This document shows, piece by piece, positions 32,304 through 40,819 of a stretch of 44,866 bases of DNA. The notes under the pieces were generated by a model. It did not search any database, had not been told where the DNA came from, and worked only from the letters and a program-made list of their open reading frames with translations. Within the stretch, counting starts at the first letter, position 1. Every line of letters begins with the position of its first letter. This stretch comes from an uncultured Collinsella sp. GTDB taxonomy: Bacteria; Actinomycetota; Coriobacteriia; Coriobacteriales; Coriobacteriaceae. A program made the position numbers and the translations under genes. The stretch spans positions 1 to 44,866 of the forward strand of contig UQVD01000003.1 in NCBI GenBank assembly GCA_900544385.1. The letters are read 5' to 3'.

Positions 32304-32439
32304 GGAGCCCCGGGGGAGGGCAAATATATAAGGTCGATCGCGAGTTCCGCACGAGCCGGAGAGCACTTAATGTGCTCTCCGTGCGAGTCAGAACTGTCCG
32401 AGCAGGCGACCTTATATATTTGCCCTCCCCCGGGGCTCC
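32304..32439. repeat. Long structured palindrome, copy 2 of a two-copy family
   Basis: Perfect 33-bp arms (32304-32336, 32407-32439; tip GGAGCCCCGGGGGAGGGC) enclose GAGTTCCGCACG (32342-32353), an apical hairpin GGAGAG-CACTTAATGTG-CTCTCC (32358-32380) and GAACTGTCCGA (32391-32401). CGCAC pairs with GTGCG and AGTTC with GAACT. The apical loop matches copy 1 (10270-10408) although its stem differs. It lies between the UPF0210 stop and the methyltransferase start. Confidence 0.85.
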
Positions 32440-32455
32440 TCGCCAGTCCCCTCAG

Positions 32456-33820
32456 CTAGTTCTTCAGCGAGTTCAGCGGCGCCGGGAAGCGTCCACCACG
32501 GTGGGCAAGCACGGTGCCGGCGTTGGGGTTCACCGGCATGATGGGCGCACGGCCAAACAGGCCGCCGTACTCGACGCAGTCGCCCACGCCCTTGCCGATG
32601 GCGGGAATCACGCGGACGGCCGTGGTCTTGTTGTTGATGACGCCGATGGCCATCTCGTCGGCGATGATGCCGGCGATGGTCTCGACCGGGGTGTCGCCGG
32701 GGATGGCGATCATGTCCAGGCCAACGGAGCACACGCAGGTCATGGCCTCGAGCTTCTCGAGCGAAAGCGCACCAGCTTCGACGGCGGCGATCATGCCGGC
32801 GTCCTCGGACACGGGGATGAAAGCGCCGGAGAGACCGCCCACGCTGGAGCTGGCCATGACGCCGCCCTTCTTGACGGCATCGTTGAGCATGGCGAGCGCG
32901 CAGGTCGTGCCGGGGCCACCGCAGGTGCCCACGCCGATGATCTCGAGGATGCGGGCAACGGAGTCGCCGATGGCAGGCGTGGGAGCCAGCGACAGGTCGA
33001 CAATGCCTTTCTCGACACCCAGACGGCGGGCTGCCTCACGGCTCATGAGCTCGCCGGCGCGGGTGATCTTAAAGGCGGTCTGCTTGATTTTCTCGGCAAC
33101 CTCCATCATCGAGGCGGAGTCGGGGAGCGTCTCCAAGGCAGCAGCCATAACGCCGGGGCCCGAGACGCCAACGTTGATGACGGCGTCGGCCTCGCCACCG
33201 CCGTGGACGGCGCCCGCCATAAACGGGGAGTCCTCGACCATGTTGGCAAAGCAGACAAACTTGGAGGCGCCAACGGAATCCTGGTCGGCCGTGAGTTTGG
33301 CGGCATCGATGATGGTCTGGGCGGCCATGAGCACGGCATCCATGTTGATACCGGCGCGCAGGCTGGCGACGTTTACGCTGGAGCAGACGCGGCTCGTGGT
33401 GGCGAGCGCCTGGGGGATGGACTGGATGACGCGGCGGTCGGCGTCACCGATGCCCTTCTGGACGAGTGCGGAGAAGCCGCCCAGGTAATCGATACCGAGC
33501 GTCTCGGCCGCGCGGTCGAGGGCATGCGCGATGGGGGTGAGGTCCTCATCCTTGCAGCACGCGGCGATCTGGGCCACCGGGGTGACGGAAACGCGCTTGT
33601 TGACGATGGGGATACCGTACTCGCGCTCGAGGTTCTCGGCGGTCTCGACCAGATGCTCAGCCGTGTGCGTCACGTGGTCGTAGATCTTCGTGCACATGCG
33701 GTCGAGGTTCTCGTCACCGCAACCCATGAGCGAAACACCCATGGTGATGGTCCTGATGTCGAGGTTCTGCTCCTCGACCATGCCGCGGGTTTCCGCGATT
33801 TCTGCGGGCGTGATCGCCAT
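32456..33820 (-). CDS. UPF0210 (DUF711) family protein
   Basis: The 454-residue protein matches the UPF0210/PFL family: TRGMVEEQNLDIRTITMGVSLMGC near the start, VNKRVSVTPVAQIA, SSVNVASLRAGINMDAV, GVGTCGGPGTTCALAMLNDAVKKGG, and the FIPVSEDAGMI core. I chose ATG 33820, which follows AGGAGCG on the minus strand; an earlier ATG would add 19 residues with no ribosome site. The reaction is unknown. An ACT-domain gene often sits upstream in other genomes but is not seen here. Confidence 0.9.
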   Translation of the reverse strand: MAITPAEIAETRGMVEEQNLDIRTITMGVSLMGCGDENLDRMCTKIYDHVTHTAEHLVETAENLEREYGIPIVNKRVSVTPVAQIAACCKDEDLTPIAHALDRAAETLGIDYLGGFSALVQKGIGDADRRVIQSIPQALATTSRVCSSVNVASLRAGINMDAVLMAAQTIIDAAKLTADQDSVGASKFVCFANMVEDSPFMAGAVHGGGEADAVINVGVSGPGVMAAALETLPDSASMMEVAEKIKQTAFKITRAGELMSREAARRLGVEKGIVDLSLAPTPAIGDSVARILEIIGVGTCGGPGTTCALAMLNDAVKKGGVMASSSVGGLSGAFIPVSEDAGMIAAVEAGALSLEKLEAMTCVCSVGLDMIAIPGDTPVETIAGIIADEMAIGVINNKTTAVRVIPAIGKGVGDCVEYGGLFGRAPIMPVNPNAGTVLAHRGGRFPAPLNSLKN

Positions 33821-33865
33821 CCTTGCGCTCCTATCTGCCAAAACGAGCATAGTCTTATCTATTCT

Positions 33866-33903
33866 AACGTGCCGCACGTGCCAAGTGGCGCGTGCGGCAC
33901 GTT
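33866..33903 (-). terminator. Hairpin after metH
   Basis: AACGTGCCGCACG / CGTGCGGCACGTT. The stem is long and GC-rich and lies between the metH stop and the UPF0210 promoter region. A clear T-run is missing on the minus side. Confidence 0.65.
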
Positions 33904-33928
33904 TTGGTGCTCGGTTGTTTCCGTTGTG

Positions 33929-36502
33929 TTACTGCCCAAAGACCTCTTCGGCGATACGAGCGCTCTCGGCGGCGTCCTTGGCGTAGTAGTCAGCGCCGAT
34001 CTGCTTGGCGTATTCGGGGGTGAGCACGGCGCCGCCTACGATGATCTTGACGCCCGGCACCTCGGCATGAAGCAACTTGATGGTCTCCTCCATGGCGACG
34101 ACCGTGGTAGTCATAAGCGCCGAGAGGCCGACGAGTTTGATGTCGCGCTCCTTGACGGTCTTGAGTACCTCCTGCGGATCGACGTCGCGGCCCAGGTCAA
34201 AGACGGTGTAGCCGTAGTTGTCGAGCAGCATTTTGACGATGTTCTTGCCAATATCGTGGATGTCGCCCTTGACGGTGGCCACGCAGATCTTGCCCTTGTC
34301 GGCAATCTCGCCGGCGGGCATCAGGCGCTTGATGGTGTCGAAGCCCACGCGTGCGGCCTCGGCCGAGGCCATGAGCTGCGGCAGGAAGAACTTGCCCTGG
34401 TCAAAGAGGACGCCAACCTCGTCGAGGGCGGGGATAAAGTGATTGTTGATGAGGTCCATGGCGTCGTGGTCTGCCAGTAGACGCTCGGTCTCGGCAGCGA
34501 TCTCGCCTTTGCGACCCGAGACGACCATGCGACGAATCGGGTCGTCGTTGCCGTCGGCGCCGGCGGTGCCCGCGGCAGGCGCGGCATCACTCGATGCGGC
34601 CTGAGCTGCTGCCGGGTTTGCGGCGATCTTGTACGGATCGGTCCAGTCGGCGTAGCGCTCGATGTATCCGGTCGAGCCCTCGTCCTCAACGCTCAGGACG
34701 CGATAGCTGTAGACGGTATCCATAAAGCGCTTGGAGCCCGGGTTCATGATGGGGGCGTCCAGACCCGCGCCAAAAGCGGCGGCCAAAAAGACCGAGCCCA
34801 GCAGCGGGCGGGCAGGCAGGCCAAAGCTGATGTTCGACACGCCGAGCGCGCACTTGACGCCCAGACGCTCCTTGCACAGGGACATGGCGCGCAGGATCTG
34901 CTCGGCCTGGCGTTGATTGGTCGAGGCGGTCATGACCAGGCAGTCGATGAGGATGCGGTCCGGGCCGATGCCGTAACGGGCAGCCTCGGCCACGATGTGC
35001 TCGGCGATGGCGAAGCGAGCCTCGGCGGTATCGGGGATGCCGCCTTCGTCGAGCGTAAGGCCGACAACGTTGGTGCCGTAGTGGGCGACCAGCGGAAAGA
35101 TCTCATCCATGATCTGCTGCTTGCCATTGACCGAGTTGATGATGGGCTTGCCGGCGTAGCGGCGCACGGCGGCCTCGACGGCTGCGGGGTCGGTGGAGTC
35201 GATCTGCAGCGGCAGCAACGTGGAGCCCTGGAGCTGCTCGGTGGCCTGTTGGATGATCTTGACCTCGTCGATCTCGGGCAGGCCCACGTTAACGTCCAGG
35301 ATGTCGGCGCCCTGTTCCTGCTGGCTGATACCCTGGCTCACGACGTAGTCCAGGTCGCCGTCGCGCAGGGCCTGCTGCAGGCGCTTTTTGCCGGTGGGGT
35401 TGATGCGCTCGCCGATGACGGCGATCTTGTGGCCGTCGCAGGGAAGGTCCACGACCGTTTGGGCGCTCGTGACCGACATGCTGGGCTTGCGGCGGCGCGG
35501 GCTGGGCGTGTGGTTATCGATAAGCGTGCGTAGCGCTGCCATGTGCGCCGGCGTGGTGCCGCAGCAGCCTCCCACGACGCTCACGCCGTCGGCGATCATG
35601 CCGGCGACGGCCTCGGCGTATTCGGGGGCCTGGATATCAAAGACGGTGTTGCCGTCGTCGTCCACATGGGGGAGTCCTGCGTTGGCCTGCACCATGATGG
35701 GTTTGTCGGTGACGGTGAGCATGCGTGCGGCAAGACCGCGGAGCTCGGCCGGTCCCTGGCTGCAGTTGATGCCTAAAACGTCGGCGCCGATGGCGTCGAG
35801 CGTGATGGCGGCCACCTCGGGACTCGTGCCCAGAAACGTGCGGCCGTCTTCCTCGAAGGTCATGGTGGCAAAGACGGGCAGGTCGGAGTTCTCGCGGCAG
35901 GCGAGGACGGCCGCCTTGATCTCGGCAAGGTCGGTCATGGTCTCGATAATAAAGAGGTCCACACCCGCGGCGACGCCGGCGCGCACTTCCTCGGCAAAGA
36001 GGTCGTAGGCCTCGTCGAAGCTCAGAGTACCCAGGGGGCGAAGCAGCGCGCCGATGGGGCCGATATCGCCGGCGACGTAGCGGGCGCCGGCCTCGCGGGC
36101 ACAGGCGACGGCCGCGGCAAAGACGTCTGCCACGGTGGCGGCACCGTCGAGCTTGTGGGCGTTGGCGCCAAAGGTGTTGGCGGTAATCACGTCGCAGCCG
36201 GCCTCGACATATTGACGTTGGATATCAGTGATAACCTGGGGTTCCTCAAAGTTGAGCAGCTCGGGCAGGGCGCCCGCCTTCATACCAGCGGCCTGCAACA
36301 TGGTGCCCATACCGCCGTCGAACAGCAAGTGCCCCGTGCCCTCGATGGCGGCGCGCAGGCGATCGTCCTTAATGCGCAGATCGTCGATCGTGCGCGTCTT
36401 GTACGTGGCACCGTTGCGACGTGCGGCGTCAACAGGCGCCGCCAGCGCGGCACCGTCCAGATCATGAGTGATAAGTATGTTTGAGCTATTCGCCATGTGC
36501 AT
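33929..36502 (-). CDS. metH: Cobalamin-dependent methionine synthase, without activation domain
   Basis: At 857 residues, the domains in order are: homocysteine methyltransferase (~45-335, ending in the zinc motif VGGCCGTTP), pterin (methyl-THF) binding (~365-620, IAVIGERINPTGKKRLQ), cobalamin cap and binding (~660-855, GDIHDIGKN with the lower-ligand His). The C-terminal AdoMet activation domain of E. coli MetH (about 1,227 aa) is absent; a separate gene at 38731-39522 supplies it. The start ATG 36502 (or 36496) lies inside the end of the upstream endonuclease gene, and no good ribosome site is seen, so translation may be coupled to that gene. Confidence 0.94.
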   Translation of the reverse strand: MHMANSSNILITHDLDGAALAAPVDAARRNGATYKTRTIDDLRIKDDRLRAAIEGTGHLLFDGGMGTMLQAAGMKAGALPELLNFEEPQVITDIQRQYVEAGCDVITANTFGANAHKLDGAATVADVFAAAVACAREAGARYVAGDIGPIGALLRPLGTLSFDEAYDLFAEEVRAGVAAGVDLFIIETMTDLAEIKAAVLACRENSDLPVFATMTFEEDGRTFLGTSPEVAAITLDAIGADVLGINCSQGPAELRGLAARMLTVTDKPIMVQANAGLPHVDDDGNTVFDIQAPEYAEAVAGMIADGVSVVGGCCGTTPAHMAALRTLIDNHTPSPRRRKPSMSVTSAQTVVDLPCDGHKIAVIGERINPTGKKRLQQALRDGDLDYVVSQGISQQEQGADILDVNVGLPEIDEVKIIQQATEQLQGSTLLPLQIDSTDPAAVEAAVRRYAGKPIINSVNGKQQIMDEIFPLVAHYGTNVVGLTLDEGGIPDTAEARFAIAEHIVAEAARYGIGPDRILIDCLVMTASTNQRQAEQILRAMSLCKERLGVKCALGVSNISFGLPARPLLGSVFLAAAFGAGLDAPIMNPGSKRFMDTVYSYRVLSVEDEGSTGYIERYADWTDPYKIAANPAAAQAASSDAAPAAGTAGADGNDDPIRRMVVSGRKGEIAAETERLLADHDAMDLINNHFIPALDEVGVLFDQGKFFLPQLMASAEAARVGFDTIKRLMPAGEIADKGKICVATVKGDIHDIGKNIVKMLLDNYGYTVFDLGRDVDPQEVLKTVKERDIKLVGLSALMTTTVVAMEETIKLLHAEVPGVKIIVGGAVLTPEYAKQIGADYYAKDAAESARIAEEVFGQ

Positions 36503-37499
36503 CCATTTCGTCTAGAGCCCACTGAGGAATTTCTATTTGAAGAGATTTGTCGGGCTCGATATCTTCGATTCGCTTGTTGTAGTGGGCAAGAAGCCGTGCG
36601 ACATTTAATCGAATTAGGCCTCGCTTGTAGAACGATAACTCTTCAATATTGATGCCGATAAACGATTCGAGCGCGATAACCTGTACGCGATTGCCGAGTC
36701 CCTCACTTTCGAACAGTCCGTAAGCGAAGGAAACTTTATCGTGGGGGACAACGACGATGGGCCGAATGCCATTTCGAATGTTATCTCGGCATCGATCGGT
36801 CAATTTGGCCATTGGCGATACAGTCACATGAAATGCAGCATCATTGATTTGGAAATCGCCAGAACGGTCTGTCTGCTGGTCGGCGGCGTTTGAGTTGTCC
36901 TTTCCGATTTCTATGGTTGGAAATAACATCTCTAGTTTTGCACCTACCAGGTGCTGTGCGACGGTACCCGTTGGCTTATCGGACCGTAGGCTTGCTTCGG
37001 CTAGGATATCATCGACAATGACAGAAATTGGTTTTTGAAGATCGATTTCGACTTTGATTCTCTGCCGGTTAAAGAAATCGACCTGGATTCGCTCGACGAA
37101 GAAATTGGCGATTGCATTCGCAGCTTCAAGACGAGTGTCTTCGCAAGTGTCACTGGGTAGGGCAGAGTTGATAATTGTGGCAAGCTCAAGCGCCATCGGG
37201 AGTGTGCCGCGTGAGGTTCTGCCGCCCTCTGATGCGAAGGCACGCGTTTCCCCATGTCTGGCTAAAACTGTTTTGATGCATGCTCCACTTAGGCCTCGTA
37301 CTTGGCTCCCCTTGTCCGATTGCACATAATCGTCGGTGAGCGGAAAACGGTTTTGCAACAGCTCGCTTATGCCTATGCCAACCGCCATGACGTTACGGTT
37401 GACGTTGCCTCGCTTGCTGCGCTTGGATTCGTACCAGAGTTCAATGGCATCCAAGATGTCTTTATCGGGCTCGCTCAAGGAGCAATTGGTCATTTCCAT
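36486..37499 (-). CDS. DUF4928-like type II restriction endonuclease
   Basis: The 337-residue protein carries GLSGACIKTVLARHGETRAF then EGGRTSRGTLPMAL, and later GTVAQHLVGAKLEMLFP. This set is what I know from DUF4928 proteins that accompany C5 cytosine methyltransferases. A nuclease-like GDFQINDAAFHVTVSP strand follows. ATG 37499 (GGAG 9 nt upstream) overlaps the methyltransferase stop by 38 nt, and the stop overlaps metH by 17 nt. It should cut the site its partner methylates; the site is unknown. GC is well below that of the flanking met genes. Confidence 0.82.
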   Translation of the reverse strand: MEMTNCSLSEPDKDILDAIELWYESKRSKRGNVNRNVMAVGIGISELLQNRFPLTDDYVQSDKGSQVRGLSGACIKTVLARHGETRAFASEGGRTSRGTLPMALELATIINSALPSDTCEDTRLEAANAIANFFVERIQVDFFNRQRIKVEIDLQKPISVIVDDILAEASLRSDKPTGTVAQHLVGAKLEMLFPTIEIGKDNSNAADQQTDRSGDFQINDAAFHVTVSPMAKLTDRCRDNIRNGIRPIVVVPHDKVSFAYGLFESEGLGNRVQVIALESFIGINIEELSFYKRGLIRLNVARLLAHYNKRIEDIEPDKSLQIEIPQWALDEMDAHGE

Positions 37500-38622
37500 T
37501 ATTGTCCACTCCGTTCCTTGAAGACATAAGCGCGGGTTTGACTGCATTTTTTATAAGCCAAGTGACAACTGGCACGGCAACTGCATCGCCGAATGCGTAG
37601 CGAATCTGAGCATCCGAGAAGCCGCTAAACTGACATGAGTCAGCACCTTGGAGACGGGCATATTCAGTTCCAGTCATCCAGCGAACTTCTATCTTTCCGT
37701 TTTCGCATATAACGACTGCCTGTCTTGATGAGCCGCCGCGAGCCGTTCTTAGACATCCGGCAATTTCTTCTTCACGGATTTCCCAGCGCACAACGCCCGA
37801 TCGCGTGCGACGGTAAGCAGTGCGAACAATTCTTTCTTTGGCATTTAAGAAGCGCTGAAGGCGCTCTGCTTGATGCGGTGCAAGTGAGTCGATAAATGCT
37901 TGTACTTGGTTTTTGTTCCACCAACGCTTGTCGTTCTCGGGAATATTTTCAACAACCGTTGCAAGGCCCGTCATGCGAAGTGGACTTGGCTCGTTTAGGT
38001 GAGAGACGTGCGTAATGAGTGAAGGGTCGGAGTGAATCCAGGAGACCTTTTCAGGTCGAAGCGAGGAATCGAGTCGGCTGTTGGGAAGAGGGTTTTTTAA
38101 TCCGACGACAAACATGCGGGGGCGTGACTGGGGAAGCCAGTGCCGTGCATCGATAAAATAAGCGTCGCATGAATAGCCTAAACGATTAAATTCCTGGCAA
38201 ACGAGTCTAAAGTCATCACTGTTATTAGACGTGGCAAGGCCGATGACATTTTCGAGAACAAGTGCCCTCGGGGCACGATCGCTCATTCCTTCGATGGCCT
38301 TAATAAAGCCAAAGAACGCGCTAGACTCTTTGCCAGAGATAAGTCCCTCCCTGTTTCCCGCGAGAGATAAGTTTGTGCAAGGGCTTGACGCCCATGCGAT
38401 GTCGGCTTGAGGTATTAGGTCGGGGTCGAGTGTGTGGACATCCTGCTCGACTAGATGTTCATCGCCCCAACACTGGCTGTACATGGCGCATTTAGTATGG
38501 TCTATGTCATTTGCCCAGATTGTTTTGATTCCGGCTTTTGCCATGCCGGCACGAGCCAAGCCAATGCCTGAAAAAAACTCAAGCGCGGTTAGTTGTGGCG
38601 AGAACTGCAGAATGTTGTGCAT
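37462..38622 (-). CDS. C5-cytosine DNA methyltransferase
   Basis: At 386 residues, it shows the Dcm-type motifs: I ALEFFSGIGLARAGM, IV ASSPCTNLSLAG (catalytic Cys after Pro), VI LVLENVIGL, VIII RHWLPQSRPRMFVVG and X RYAFGDAVAVPVV. The region between VIII and X (target recognition) is long. It would protect a recognition site from the overlapping endonuclease. The ribosome site is weak. GC content is low relative to neighbours, which points to horizontal transfer of the pair. Confidence 0.95.
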   Translation of the reverse strand: MHNILQFSPQLTALEFFSGIGLARAGMAKAGIKTIWANDIDHTKCAMYSQCWGDEHLVEQDVHTLDPDLIPQADIAWASSPCTNLSLAGNREGLISGKESSAFFGFIKAIEGMSDRAPRALVLENVIGLATSNNSDDFRLVCQEFNRLGYSCDAYFIDARHWLPQSRPRMFVVGLKNPLPNSRLDSSLRPEKVSWIHSDPSLITHVSHLNEPSPLRMTGLATVVENIPENDKRWWNKNQVQAFIDSLAPHQAERLQRFLNAKERIVRTAYRRTRSGVVRWEIREEEIAGCLRTARGGSSRQAVVICENGKIEVRWMTGTEYARLQGADSCQFSGFSDAQIRYAFGDAVAVPVVTWLIKNAVKPALMSSRNGVDNNGNDQLLLERAR

Positions 38623-38730
38623 GTACTGGCTTTCAGATAGTTGTTATTTGGCATCTTATGGTACTTGTTTGTGAGGACATTCGCTTACATACGGATGAGA
38701 TTCCCTCGATACCGTGCCATCATTGACATT

Positions 38731-39522
38731 TTATTCAGAATGCGAATAGCAGGTGGTATGGGTGGCGCGGAAGCGGCAGTGTTCGCGCATGCGGCAGATA
38801 TTGCAGGTGGGGCGGCTCTGGGCGTCGTGGACCTCGCCGTCAAACAGACCGATCACCGCGGTCACGCTTTTGGTGGGCATGAGTAGGCTGGTGGGGGTGA
38901 CGGTCAGGCCGATGAGCCGCGTGGCGTTGAGCGCATTGACGATCGAGCGCTGGGCCGAGAGCGGGCAGTCGCCATAGCCGGGACTAAAGCGCCAGTTGCC
39001 GGCGAGCCCATGAACGGCGGCGTCCGTCTTGACCTGCTGGTCCATTTGCTCAACGGCGGCTTCCACGTAAGCGGAGCACGCGGCGTCGAGCACGGCGCCC
39101 TCCAGGGGATGTTGGGCTCCCGTGGTGCGCAGGCGACGCTCGGCGTCCATGCCGAGGGTGCATGCCATGAGCGCGGCAAAGCGGGCATCTTTGAGATGTC
39201 GATAGATATCGCGACCTCGCAGCTCAACGTTGGTGCCAACCAGACGGATGCTGGGCTCGCCCTGCTCGTCAACGCCCGTGGCATCGACGGCAAACACGCG
39301 TCGCACGCCACGGGGCTCAATGTCCAGTTCCAGACGTTCAACGACAAGCTCAATACGTCGTGATAGTTCGGGCTCAATCTGCTGGCCGCCGTAACCCAGA
39401 TACCGCAGCATCTCGGCACGGTCGACACGGGGATGGTGCGCGGCATCGATACGGTAGAGCGCCGGCGACGCAAGGTCGGCCGGCACTTCGACAGCGGTTG
39501 TATCGATGTGCGGTTTTTCCAT
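38731..39522 (-). CDS. Stand-alone methionine synthase activation-domain protein
   Basis: The 263-residue protein contains the AdoMet-binding activation motif NWRFSPGYGDCPLSAQ, the counterpart of RxxxGYP in MetH. It would reductively remethylate oxidised cob(II)alamin on the MetH core encoded downstream. Four late cysteines (TCNICRMREHCRF) may hold a metal or cluster. The start ATG 39522 overlaps the metF stop (TAATG). Confidence 0.88.
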   Translation of the reverse strand: MEKPHIDTTAVEVPADLASPALYRIDAAHHPRVDRAEMLRYLGYGGQQIEPELSRRIELVVERLELDIEPRGVRRVFAVDATGVDEQGEPSIRLVGTNVELRGRDIYRHLKDARFAALMACTLGMDAERRLRTTGAQHPLEGAVLDAACSAYVEAAVEQMDQQVKTDAAVHGLAGNWRFSPGYGDCPLSAQRSIVNALNATRLIGLTVTPTSLLMPTKSVTAVIGLFDGEVHDAQSRPTCNICRMREHCRFRATHTTCYSHSE

Positions 39523-40394
39523 TACCCCAGGCGCTCCATAATGGTCGCGGCGATCGCAGGACGGTTCATAGTGTACAGGTGCAGGCCGTCGGCGCCGTAC
39601 TCCTTGAGGTCGCAAAGCTGGCGGGCTGCATAATCTACACCAGCTGCCTGCAGGCTCTCGGGGTCATTCTCGTACTTGGCGAGAATCTTGATGACGGGGG
39701 AGGGCAGCGACGCGCCGCACATAAAGACCATGCGGCTGATCTGTGACTTGCCCATAAACGGCATGATGCCCGCGGTAATGGGCACGGTGATGCCGGCCTT
39801 GTCGGCAAGCTCGCGAAAACGGTAGAAGCACTCGTTATCAAAGAAGAGCTGCGTCACAAAGAAGCTCGCGCCAGCGTCCTGTTTTTGCTTGAGGTGCTCG
39901 ACCGAGAGGTTGAGATCCTCACAGGCAATGTGGCCCTCGGGGTAGGCTGCGGCGCCCACGCAAAAGCCGGCGTCGACGAGCTCGGGGATGAGGTCGCGGG
40001 CGTAGGCGTAGTCCGAGGCGGGCTTGTCGTCCTCGGTCGCGCCGGCAGGGAGATCGCCACGCAGGGCCAGGATGTTTTCCACGCCGGCGGTGCGATACTC
40101 GTCGATCTTGGCGGCGATATCGGCGTGGGTGCGGCCCACGCAGGTAAGGTGTGCCACCGAGGGCGTGTCGAATTCGCTCGTAATCATATGCGCGATGGGG
40201 GCGGTGGTGGCACCGTTGCCCGAGCCGCCGGCCGAGCAGGTGACCGAGACAAAGCTCGGCGAAAGCTTGCACAGATTGCCTGCCACTTCGCGAGCCGTGT
40301 CGAGGGTGAGCTCGCCCTTGGGCGGGAACATCTCAAACGAAATGGGCGCGGTGCCCTGGGATGCTGCCTGCTTAAAAACCTCGTCGACGCGCAT
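39522..40394 (-). CDS. metF: 5,10-methylenetetrahydrofolate reductase
   Basis: The 290-residue FAD enzyme makes the methyl-THF used by MetH. Motifs are SFEMFPPKGE, FVSVTCSAGGSGN, LTCVGRTHADIAAKIDEYR, ILALRGDLPAG and FFVTQLFFDNECFYRF. ATG 40394 follows AGAGGAG on the minus strand. It is the first gene of the methionine block; its stop overlaps the activation gene. Confidence 0.96.
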   Translation of the reverse strand: MRVDEVFKQAASQGTAPISFEMFPPKGELTLDTAREVAGNLCKLSPSFVSVTCSAGGSGNGATTAPIAHMITSEFDTPSVAHLTCVGRTHADIAAKIDEYRTAGVENILALRGDLPAGATEDDKPASDYAYARDLIPELVDAGFCVGAAAYPEGHIACEDLNLSVEHLKQKQDAGASFFVTQLFFDNECFYRFRELADKAGITVPITAGIMPFMGKSQISRMVFMCGASLPSPVIKILAKYENDPESLQAAGVDYAARQLCDLKEYGADGLHLYTMNRPAIAATIMERLG

Positions 40395-40544
40395 ATCGTG
40401 CTCCTCTAGATACGTAATAGTGTGATGTGTTGTAAGGATTCTACAGCACCACTGTGCCACGGTGGAGTTTCACTCGCTATTTGAGGATACCAATCAAAGA
40501 TGCCTTGCTATCGGCTTTCTCTATAACAGAGCGGCTAATCTAGG

Positions 40545-40598
40545 CACGGGCTATAAAGACTGGTATTTCGCATCAAATACCAGTCTTTATAGCCCGTG
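40545..40598. repeat. 24-bp perfect hairpin between metF and glnA
   Basis: Arms at 40545-40568 and 40575-40598 (tip CACGGGCTATAAAGACTGGT) pair fully around CGCATC. It sits between two divergent promoters, where a terminator is not expected. It may insulate, regulate or be a repeat. Confidence 0.8.
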
Positions 40599-40702
40599 GC
40601 AAATGAGCTACCCGTAAACCATGGGGAGAGGTCTGCAATTTATGCAGTTGATTGGCTGTTGAGGGTGGCAACGCCGCCTCGATAGGGTAACCTCATTGAT
40701 TG

Positions 40703-40740
40703 GTTTCGCGACAGCAACATAACGGTAATGTCGCGGAAAC
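40703..40740 (+). promoter_or_regulatory. Inverted repeat before glnA
   Basis: GTTTCGCGACA (40703-40713) pairs with TGTCGCGGAAAC (40729-40740) with one bulged base. TTGATT (40696) lies just ahead, though no good -10 is visible. It is a candidate nitrogen-control operator or leader hairpin. Confidence 0.45.
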
Positions 40741-40819
40741 ACGGCGAGTCTAAGCTATGACTCGTTCGTTAGTAATCAACACCGCTTCTCACGCGGTGCC
40801 GATACGAAGGGAGTTCCGT

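Noticed and set aside
40395..40544. SAM or cobalamin riboswitch upstream of metF
   Set aside because: I searched for S-box or B12-box features on the minus strand and saw none; the leader is short.
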